A stretch of DNA of 5,015 bases from Calditrichota bacterium (GTDB lineage: Bacteria; Calditrichota; Calditrichia; RBG-13-44-9). The stretch spans positions 1 to 5,015 of the forward strand of contig JAJRXE010000429.1 in assembly GCA_024276455.1 (NCBI GenBank). The letters run 5' to 3'. The notes under the pieces are model-generated. The model saw nothing but the letters and a program-made list of their open reading frames with translations. It did no database searches and was not told the DNA's origin. The stretch's first letter is position 1, and each line of letters opens with the position of its first letter. Below are positions 1 through 5,015 of this stretch, piece by piece. The translations under genes were made by a program, and so were the position numbers.

Positions 1-895
1 CAATTCCATCGACGGAAAAATCTTTGGGATTCCCTGGTACGTGGACACCCGGGTACTTTTTTACCGCTCGGACATCCTCCGGCAGGCGGGATTTTCGCAC
101 CCGCCCCGGACCTGGCAGGAATGGCTGGCGGTTTCCAGGAAAATCAAACAGCTCAACCCTGCAAATTACGCAATCTTTTTTTCGTTGGTTCACGCCGATT
201 GGCAGGTACCGGTGATTCTGATTCTACAGAACGAAGGAAAAATCCTGCGCAACCACAACCGTTACGGGGCCTTCGACGATCCGAACACGGTGGAAGCGTT
301 ACAGTTTTACCTGCGATTTTTTGAGGAAGGACTGGCTCCCCGTCGCATGTCCGAGGTAGCCAATATTTACCACGGATTTGGTAGTGGTTTCTTCGCCATG
401 TTCATTACCGGCCCCTGGAATGTGAACGAGCTGAATCGTCGCCTGAAGGATCAAACGGTGGAATGGCGCACCGCTCCCCTGCCCGGCCGCAAGAACCGGC
501 TCTCGGTGGCCGGAGGATCGAGCCTGGTAATCTCCCGCCGGAGCCGGCAAAAAGAGGCTGCCTGGAGATTCATCGAATTTCTCTCCCGGCCGGACATCCA
601 GCTGCGCTTTTACCAGGCCAGCAAAGACCTGCCGGCAGTGCAGGCCGCCTGGAAAGACGGAAAACTGCAAAACGATCCGCAGATTGCCGCTTTCTACCAG
701 CAACTTCATCAGGTTCAAGCCACCCCCAAAATTCCCGAGTGGGAACGGATCGCCACCAAACTGCAGGAACATCTGGAAACTGTCGTTTACCAGCAAACCA
801 CCCTCGAAAACGCCCTCCAGACTTTAAATGCGGAGGTGGATCGTATTCTGGAAAAACGGCGCTGGCTGTTAAACAAACAGAACAAACAGGATTAA
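1..895 (+). CDS. Sugar ABC transporter substrate-binding protein, family 1 (5'-truncated by window)
   Basis: This is the C-terminal 297 residues of an extracellular solute-binding protein that delivers a sugar or oligosaccharide to the permeases encoded just downstream. The reading frame is open from base 2, so the GTG at 41 is an internal Val codon and the true start lies upstream. The visible N-terminal stretch contains DGKIFGIPWYVDTRVLFYR, the hallmark mid-protein segment of the MalE/UgpB-like family 1 binding proteins. It is followed by a GF-x-H-P-x-TW-x-EW stretch, the FITGPWN motif near fragment residues 134-140, and an AGGSSLVIS...AAWRFIEFLS segment, all typical of the second lobe. Family members are usually about 400-440 residues, so roughly the first 110-140 residues, including any signal peptide or lipobox, are missing. 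The C-terminus ends in a helical, Lys/Gln-rich tail. The stop lies 5 nt before the first permease, which supports one operon. The exact sugar cannot be read from the sequence. Confidence 0.93.
   Translation, partial: NSIDGKIFGIPWYVDTRVLFYRSDILRQAGFSHPPRTWQEWLAVSRKIKQLNPANYAIFFSLVHADWQVPVILILQNEGKILRNHNRYGAFDDPNTVEALQFYLRFFEEGLAPRRMSEVANIYHGFGSGFFAMFITGPWNVNELNRRLKDQTVEWRTAPLPGRKNRLSVAGGSSLVISRRSRQKEAAWRFIEFLSRPDIQLRFYQASKDLPAVQAAWKDGKLQNDPQIAAFYQQLHQVQATPKIPEWERIATKLQEHLETVVYQQTTLENALQTLNAEVDRILEKRRWLLNKQNKQD
888..891 (+). promoter_or_regulatory. Ribosome binding site of the first permease
   Basis: AGGA lies 9 nt before the ATG at 901, inside the last codons of the binding-protein gene. It supports 901 as the start of the permease. 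The same frame stays open far upstream (to a possible start at 463), but that extension runs through the binding-protein gene. Confidence 0.5.
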
Positions 896-900
896 ATTTC

Positions 901-1788
901 ATGCGTAGCCGAACCTCTACCGCCTATTTCTTTTTGGCCCCGGCTTTTCTTACCCTGCTGATCTTTTTCTTTCTGCCGGTAACAGCCTCTTTCCTGATGA
1001 GCCTAACCGATTTCGATATCTATTCCATCGCCGATTTTAGCAACGCCCGTTTCATTGGACTACGAAATTACCTCCACCTTCTGAACGATCCGCTTTTCTG
1101 GAAGGCGGTTCTGAACACGGTCTATTTTGTAGTGGTGGCCGGACCACTCTCCATTCTTACCGCCCTGCTGGCGGCTCTGGCGCTTAATTCCCCTCGACTG
1201 CGCTGGAAATATTTCTTCCGTCTGGCGCTTTTCCTGCCGGTCATTACAACCCTGGTAGCGGTAGCCATTATGTGGCGTTACCTCTACCATCCCCGCTTCG
1301 GCCTGATCAATTACCTGCTGTTGCAAGTGGGTTTGAACCCCATTGACTGGCTGGGCGATCCCCACTGGGCCATGCCAGCCCTGATCTTTTTGGCCACCTG
1401 GAAGAACTTCGGTTATTTGATGATGATCTTTTTGGCTGGCCTGCAGGCCATTCCCGATTATCTGTACGATGCCGCCAAAATTGACGGCGCCAATTGGTGG
1501 CGGCAACAAATTCACATTACGCTGCCCCAACTGGCCCCGACCACCGTTTTCGTCGGTATTATTACGGCAATCGGCTATTTCCAACTCTTTGCCGAGCCGT
1601 ACGTCATGACCCAGGGCGGTCCTCTGAACGCCACCCTCAGCATCGTTTTGTACCTGTACCAGCAAGGCTTCCGCTGGTGGCAAATGGGCTATTCCGCTTC
1701 CATCGCTTTCGTTCTCTTTATCATGATCCTGGCCATTGCCTTCATTCAAAACAAAATCAGAAAGAGATATGGTAACGAAACCCGTTAA
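901..1788 (+). CDS. Sugar ABC transporter permease, MalF/UgpA type
   Basis: This 295-residue inner-membrane protein forms one half of the translocation channel of a carbohydrate ABC importer. Six hydrophobic segments can be seen at about residues 9-31, 70-95, 107-127, 157-180, 212-232 and 264-284. The cytoplasmic EAA loop, which docks to the ATPase, reads DAAKIDGA at residues 190-197 and continues to LPQLAP. The segment with EPYVMTQGGPLNAT is the usual signature between the last two membrane helices of MalF/UgpA-type proteins. The length matches the short UgpA/LacF class rather than enterobacterial MalF with its large periplasmic insert. The start at 901 is chosen because the protein then begins with the normal short basic N-terminus before the first membrane helix. 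The gene follows the binding protein by 5 nt and overlaps the next permease by 20 nt. The transported sugar is not known. Confidence 0.95.
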   Translation: MRSRTSTAYFFLAPAFLTLLIFFFLPVTASFLMSLTDFDIYSIADFSNARFIGLRNYLHLLNDPLFWKAVLNTVYFVVVAGPLSILTALLAALALNSPRLRWKYFFRLALFLPVITTLVAVAIMWRYLYHPRFGLINYLLLQVGLNPIDWLGDPHWAMPALIFLATWKNFGYLMMIFLAGLQAIPDYLYDAAKIDGANWWRQQIHITLPQLAPTTVFVGIITAIGYFQLFAEPYVMTQGGPLNATLSIVLYLYQQGFRWWQMGYSASIAFVLFIMILAIAFIQNKIRKRYGNETR

Positions 1789-2617
1789 ATACCGTCTTCG
1801 CAACAAAGCCCTCACCGTCGGCCTTCACGCCGGACTGGGGGTGTTCTCACTATTTACCTTACTTCCGTTTCTCTGGATGATCGGGGCTTCCTTCATGGCC
1901 TCGGGAGAGGCCTCCACCTTCCCCCCCAAACTCATTCCTAACCATTTTACCCTGGAACAGTACCACCTGCTTTTCAGCCGCTTGAATATTTTACGCTATT
2001 TTCTGAATAGTACGGTACTCGCCCTTGGAGTCACCTTCATTTCCTTACTGGTGAATTCCATGGCCGGTTTTGCCTTTGCCAAATTCAAATTTCCCGGCAA
2101 AAATCAACTATTTGCTTTTCTGCTCTCCTCCATGATTATTCCCGGGCAGGTCACCATGCTGCCGGTCTTTTTACTGCTGAAAAAACTGGGTCTTCTGAAC
2201 AGCTATTTCGGGATCATTCTACCCGGCATGGCCAGTATTTTTGGTATTTTTCTCATCCGCCAGTACATGGTTGGGATTCCGGACAGTCTCATCGATGCCG
2301 CCCGGGTGGATGGCGCCAGCGATTTTTTCATCTACTGGCGAATCATTCTGCCGTTGGCGCGTCCAGTGCTGGTGACCCTGGCATTATTCACCTTCATGGG
2401 TACCTGGAATGACTTTCTCTGGCCGTTGATTGTCATGACCCGGGAGGAAATGTACACCTTGCCGGTGGCGCTGGCCATTCTGATGGGCGAACATGCCCCA
2501 GACCCCGAACTGATGATGGCCGGAGCGGTAATTACAATAATTCCAATCATTTTAGTGTTTCTTTTCCTGCAAAAGTACTACATTCAGGGCATCCTCATTG
2601 GTGGAGTAAAGGAATAA
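1769..2617 (+). CDS. Sugar ABC transporter permease, MalG/UgpE type
   Basis: This 282-residue inner-membrane protein is the second permease of the importer, forming a heterodimer with the preceding one. Membrane segments lie at about residues 15-39, 80-103, 112-133, 144-164, 199-220 and 250-272. The EAA loop reads DAARVDGA at residues 176-183, followed by the conserved ILPLARP. Other family signatures are LLPFLWMIGASF in the first helix, AGFAFAKFKFPGK after the second, TWNDFLWPLIV near residues 212-222, and the C-terminal QKYYIQGILIGGVKE. The ATG at 1769 is preferred over the in-frame TTG at 1736 because it gives the usual short basic N-terminus. The start lies inside the end of the upstream permease and the Shine-Dalgarno sequence is poor (A/G-rich AAAGAGA only 1 nt before ATG), so translation is probably coupled to the upstream gene. 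No ATPase gene follows; the next gene is a regulator. Confidence 0.95.
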   Translation: MVTKPVKYRLRNKALTVGLHAGLGVFSLFTLLPFLWMIGASFMASGEASTFPPKLIPNHFTLEQYHLLFSRLNILRYFLNSTVLALGVTFISLLVNSMAGFAFAKFKFPGKNQLFAFLLSSMIIPGQVTMLPVFLLLKKLGLLNSYFGIILPGMASIFGIFLIRQYMVGIPDSLIDAARVDGASDFFIYWRIILPLARPVLVTLALFTFMGTWNDFLWPLIVMTREEMYTLPVALAILMGEHAPDPELMMAGAVITIIPIILVFLFLQKYYIQGILIGGVKE

Positions 2618-2644
2618 GATTTTTCTGGAGGAAGCATTTTTTGC

Positions 2645-2675
2645 TTGACAAATTCGCCCGGAATTGTTACCTTTT
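2645..2675 (+). promoter_or_regulatory. Predicted promoter of the lacI-type regulator unit
   Basis: A perfect TTGACA (2645-2650) is followed after 17 nt by TACCTTTT (2668-2675). Against the sigma70 -10 consensus TATAAT this is only a moderate match, but it is one base from the Bacteroidetes-type element TAnnTTTG. Initiation would be expected around 2680-2683, exactly where the perfect palindrome begins. A TATAAT at 2708-2713 is an alternative -10, but it has no good -35 partner at normal spacing. The region sits between the importer operon and the regulator gene, so the regulator can be transcribed independently. Inferred from sequence only. Confidence 0.55.
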
Positions 2676-2680
2676 GCCAG

Positions 2681-2704
2681 AATAATGTAAACGTTTACAT
2701 TATT
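2681..2704 (+). promoter_or_regulatory. LacI-family operator, perfect 24-bp palindrome
   Basis: All 24 bases form a perfect inverted repeat centred on the CG at 2692-2693, with core TGTAAACGTTTACA at 2686-2699. An even-length palindrome with a central CpG and AAACGTTT core is typical of LacI/GalR-family operators, including CcpA cre sites and the PurR box. The adjacent regulator carries the matching recognition helix (Val-Ser-Ile-Ala-Thr-Val-Ser-Arg) and a hinge-helix leucine. The operator starts just downstream of the predicted -10, so bound repressor should block initiation, giving negative autoregulation. Confidence 0.88.
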
Positions 2705-2730
2705 TATTATAATGAAAATAAGGACAAAAT

Positions 2731-2744
2731 TAAAAACGTTTTCA
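2731..2744 (+). promoter_or_regulatory. Possible second, weaker LacI-type operator
   Basis: TAAAAACGTTTTCA matches the core of the upstream palindrome (TGTAAACGTTTACA) at 11 of 14 positions and has the same central CG, at 2737-2738. The inner 10 bases, AAAACGTTTT, are perfectly palindromic. It lies just before the preferred start codon of the regulator, and its centre is 45 bp from the centre of the main operator. It could be an auxiliary site or roadblock, or simply AT-rich chance similarity. Confidence 0.4.
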
Positions 2745-2750
2745 TTGTCT

Positions 2751-3782
2751 ATGAAAGTAAACATCAACGATATCGCTCGCCAGGCCGGAGTTTCCATTGC
2801 CACCGTCTCGCGTGCCCTGAATGGCCACGGTTTGGTGAAGGAGGAAACCCGTCAGAAAATTCTGAAAATTGCCCACGAATTAAACTACACTCCCAACCCT
2901 ATCGCCCGCGGATTGTCAACTCAAAAAACCGAAACCCTCGGAATTATTCTTCCCGAACTGGTGGATGAATTCTTCATGGATTTGATTCACGGCATTGATG
3001 AAGAAGCCTATCGACAGGGGTATTACATTTTACTGTCCAGTTCCCACAGCCAGCGCAACATCGTGGAAACGTCTCTGGAATTCATGACCAGCGGAAGAGT
3101 GGATGGGGTAATTTTAATGGCGCCCAAAATGCGGCATGAACTCATGGATCTGGTCGCCAAAAGTAAACGACCCATCGTGCTCTTAAATTGCATTGCCAAT
3201 ATTAAAGGAATTGCCAGTTTCAACATCGACAATCTGGGTGGTGCCTTTGCGATTACTCAACATCTGGTTGACCACGGGTACAAAAAAATTGCCCTTATCA
3301 CCGGGCCCGAAGGCAACTGCGATGCGGAAGAACGGTTGAAAGGATTCAAAAAGGCTTTAGAACAAAACAATATTGCCCTTAACGAGGACTTCATTATTCC
3401 CGGGGATTTTACCATTAAATCCGGGTACTACGGATTTAACCGCCTTTTCACCCAGCGCAATAAACCGGAAGCGGTATTTGCCGCTAACGACATGATGGCA
3501 CTGGGAATTTACCAGGCAGCTAAAACGATGGGATTGAAGATTCCGGAAGATATTGCGGTAGTAGGCTTCGATGATATCCGCCTCAGCCACTACATTCATC
3601 CGCGGCTAACAACCATTCATGTACCGATTCAGGAATTGGGTAGCCGCGCCGTTCGTTATTTAATCAAAATGATCCGCCAGGAAGTTGATCCTCAGGCCAC
3701 CTACCATGAAAAACTTTCCACCGGGCTGATCATCGGAGGTTCTTGTGGCTGCCAGGTCGCTCAATTAAACACCATTATTTAA
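2751..3782 (+). CDS. LacI/GalR-family transcriptional regulator
   Basis: This 343-residue cytoplasmic DNA-binding regulator probably represses its own transcription unit and possibly the neighbouring sugar importer until a sugar ligand binds. Residues 3-25 (VNINDIARQAGVSIATVSRALNG) are a textbook LacI helix-turn-helix. Residues 49-57 (NPIARGLST) are the hinge helix, with Leu55 as the leucine that inserts at the central CpG of operators. The rest is a periplasmic-binding-protein-like ligand domain. It begins with TLGIILPEL and includes the dimer and ligand motifs SGRVDGVILM, ALITGPEG, FAANDMMALGIYQAAK, IPEDIAVVGFDD and PRLTTIHVPIQELG. The ATG at 2751 is chosen because LacI proteins start 3-5 residues before this helix. 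An in-frame ATG at 2712 would add 13 basic residues, and neither start has a well-placed Shine-Dalgarno sequence. The ligand cannot be deduced; the context suggests a breakdown product of the imported glycan. Confidence 0.95.
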   Translation: MKVNINDIARQAGVSIATVSRALNGHGLVKEETRQKILKIAHELNYTPNPIARGLSTQKTETLGIILPELVDEFFMDLIHGIDEEAYRQGYYILLSSSHSQRNIVETSLEFMTSGRVDGVILMAPKMRHELMDLVAKSKRPIVLLNCIANIKGIASFNIDNLGGAFAITQHLVDHGYKKIALITGPEGNCDAEERLKGFKKALEQNNIALNEDFIIPGDFTIKSGYYGFNRLFTQRNKPEAVFAANDMMALGIYQAAKTMGLKIPEDIAVVGFDDIRLSHYIHPRLTTIHVPIQELGSRAVRYLIKMIRQEVDPQATYHEKLSTGLIIGGSCGCQVAQLNTII

Positions 3783-3813
3783 TTAAATAATTAAACTTTC
3801 ACTCAAAATAAGT

Positions 3814-3820
3814 GAGGTGA
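3814..3820 (+). promoter_or_regulatory. Strong ribosome binding site of the CBM9-like gene
   Basis: GAGGTGA, nearly the full complement of the 16S rRNA 3' end, ends 3 nt before the ATG at 3824. It fixes the start codon, which is followed directly by a signal peptide. It is the strongest Shine-Dalgarno sequence attached to a gene in the window and suggests a highly translated product compared with the regulator before it. Confidence 0.85.
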
Positions 3821-3823
3821 CCT

Positions 3824-5015
3824 ATGAGAGTCTCTACCGTTTTAATCTTCATCGGTGTACTGTTTTTGCCGTTATTTTTATTCTCTCAAGGGCACGTGGA
3901 TCCGCCCTATCTTCAGATTCAATCAGCCGAAAAGCCCATTACCGTTGACGGTGTTTTAGACGAAACAGACTGGCAGCGACGCTTTGACCATCTGGTATTC
4001 AAGGACGGATTTGTACCCGGAGATGTGGAATACGCCGTTACCCAGGGAATTCTGGTTACCACCGAAATTCCTTACATCGACACCACGACCACCATTGTTC
4101 GCATTTTGCACTACGGCATGGACCTGTACATCTCCCTGCAATCCGATGACAAATACGTCAACAAATGGGGCGGTAGCTGGGAAGGCGACGGTCTGTTCAT
4201 GAAAATCAAGGATGCCAACGGAATCCCGGTGGAGTACAAACTCTACTTCAATCTGGCCGGTACGGATCCGGACATCCATTACGAAGAACCCGGTCAGTAT
4301 CCCGGTTCCGGCATGGGCGCCGCGCACAAGAACGATGGCACGATTGTTAATGATACCACTCAGCTGGACAACGGTTACACCGCCGAACTGGTGATTCACC
4401 TGGATCAACTGGGCTATACTGATCCCTTCAGCGAAATACCAGTTCTGATCAATATTTTCGATCCCGACAAGCAAACCGGTTCTCCCGGTGAAGAGTGGAC
4501 GGTCGGCTCCTATTACAAAATGTGGTGGGGCAGCGAATGGGGTTTGGACGAGAGCGGTTTCCGGATTTTGAAACTGGCCGATCCGCCCTCCAAGATTGCC
4601 ATCAAAACCGACGAAACCATTACTTTGGATGGGCAATTAACCGAAGCATTCTGGGAAAACGCTGATTATATTGTGGTGAGCAAAGGCTCCAAATCTGCCA
4701 CGGCGGGGTGGTACATGCAGTGGGGTAATCCCAACAATTCTTACACCGATCAGAGCGAGGCGAAGGTGATGTTCGCTCACAACGGTACCGATCTGTACAT
4801 CGGGGTGCAGTCTAACGATTCTTCGGTGTGCGAATGGTCTCCCGGCTGGGAAGCGGACGGCCTGTTTCTCTGGATGACCTTCAAAGGGGTGATTCCCGGT
4901 CCGGCAGAACGGCTGGAGATTAAGAACATGTACTTCGGTAACACGGTTGGCGACGGCGCCAAGTTTGAGCTGAATGCCAATGTACCTACCGGTGGTGCCG
5001 AAGGTGCCTCGTACG
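3824..5015 (+). CDS. Secreted protein with tandem CBM9-like (DOMON-type) domains (3'-truncated by window)
   Basis: The frame is open for 397 complete codons to the window edge without a stop. Residues 1-21 form a signal peptide with a basic start (MRVS), a long hydrophobic core and a likely cleavage in FS-Q-G, so the product is exported. Two homologous domains follow. Domain 1 has ITVDGVLDETDW at 39-50 and DLYISLQSDD...WGGSWEGDGLF at 100-125. Domain 2 has ITLDGQLTEAFW at 266-277 and DLYIGVQSND...WSPGWEADGLF at 323-348. The DG-x-L-x-E-x-x-W opening and the later W-x-x-x-W-E-x-DG block recur with a period of about 225 residues. This pattern is typical of CBM9-like domains, which bind sugar ends or act as sugar/haem-binding DOMON folds. 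I infer a role in glycan capture at the cell surface or periplasm. The C-terminus, which could hold a catalytic, anchoring or type IX sorting domain, is not visible. The 41-nt gap and lack of a terminator suggest co-transcription with the regulator. Confidence 0.8.
   Translation, partial: MRVSTVLIFIGVLFLPLFLFSQGHVDPPYLQIQSAEKPITVDGVLDETDWQRRFDHLVFKDGFVPGDVEYAVTQGILVTTEIPYIDTTTTIVRILHYGMDLYISLQSDDKYVNKWGGSWEGDGLFMKIKDANGIPVEYKLYFNLAGTDPDIHYEEPGQYPGSGMGAAHKNDGTIVNDTTQLDNGYTAELVIHLDQLGYTDPFSEIPVLINIFDPDKQTGSPGEEWTVGSYYKMWWGSEWGLDESGFRILKLADPPSKIAIKTDETITLDGQLTEAFWENADYIVVSKGSKSATAGWYMQWGNPNNSYTDQSEAKVMFAHNGTDLYIGVQSNDSSVCEWSPGWEADGLFLWMTFKGVIPGPAERLEIKNMYFGNTVGDGAKFELNANVPTGGAEGASY

Noticed and set aside
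463..900. N-terminal extension of the first permease, in frame and open from 463
   Set aside because: The extension lies in a different frame over the well-conserved binding-protein gene, has an unnatural Arg/Pro-rich composition, and the normal permease start is at 901.
1060..1815. 251-residue minus-strand reading frame opposite the permeases
   Set aside because: It is antisense to the conserved permease, rich in Gln/Asn/Gly, and has no family resemblance.
2632..2646. AAGCA-TTTTT-TGCTT hairpin after the second permease as a terminator
   Set aside because: The stem is only 5 bp, the T-run is in the loop rather than after the stem, and it overlaps the -35 element. I therefore do not call a terminator for the importer operon.
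2645..2968. 107-residue plus-strand frame starting at the TTG of the promoter -35 region
   Set aside because: It overlaps the LacI helix-turn-helix coding region in another frame and shows no conserved motif.
3781..3795. Direct repeat AATTAAA at 3781-3787 and 3789-3795 as an attachment site or target-site duplication
   Set aside because: It is a short AT-rich repeat in an AT-rich gap, with no mobile-element gene nearby.
3779..3815. Terminator or ribosome-site-blocking hairpin between the regulator and the CBM9-like gene
   Set aside because: The TTAATT/AATTAA stem has only A-T pairs and no following T-run. The TCACT/AGTGA stem (3799-3803 with 3811-3815) is 5 bp and just touches the ribosome binding site, so it is too weak to claim regulation.
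3956..4636. 226-residue minus-strand reading frame opposite the CBM9-like gene
   Set aside because: The plus strand encodes clear domain repeats with a signal peptide and a ribosome binding site. The antisense frame has no recognisable motif and is a codon-bias shadow.

Overview
The window holds the downstream part of a carbohydrate ABC importer operon followed by a LacI-family regulator and the start of a secreted carbohydrate-binding-type protein. All genes are on the + strand. I see no RNA gene, mobile element, CRISPR array or integration scar.

Layout: (1) 1-895 is the C-terminal part of a family 1 extracellular sugar-binding protein, whose 5' end lies outside the window. (2) 901-1788 and 1769-2617 are the two inner-membrane permeases (MalF/UgpA type and MalG/UgpE type), packed 5 nt after the binding protein and overlapping each other by 20 nt. 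(3) 2618-2750 is a regulatory intergenic region. It has a TTGACA-type promoter, a perfect 24-bp palindrome of the LacI/CcpA operator type placed where transcription should start, and a second, weaker operator-like site. (4) 2751-3782 is a LacI/GalR regulator. (5) 3824-5015 (runs off the end) is a protein with a signal peptide and two tandem CBM9-like (DOMON-type) domains. It starts 41 nt after the regulator, with a strong Shine-Dalgarno sequence and no terminator in between.

Likely working model (inference): the secreted CBM9-like protein captures or helps process a glycan outside the inner membrane, the binding protein delivers the resulting oligosaccharide to the two permeases, and the LacI-type regulator senses a derived sugar. 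The regulator represses its own promoter, and so probably the CBM9-like gene behind it. It may also act on the importer promoter, which is outside the window. No ABC ATPase is visible; it is either upstream or a shared ATPase encoded elsewhere.

Organism: a Gram-negative-type bacterium of roughly balanced GC. The signal peptide ending in Phe-Ser-Gln, the CBM9-like architecture and a -10 region resembling the Bacteroidetes TAnnTTTG element hint at the FCB group (for example Calditrichota, Ignavibacteria or Rhodothermota relatives). This is low-confidence inference. The individual families are well known. The most distinctive part is the lacI-CBM9 transcription unit with its nearly ideal operator; I found no clear evidence of an entirely new system.
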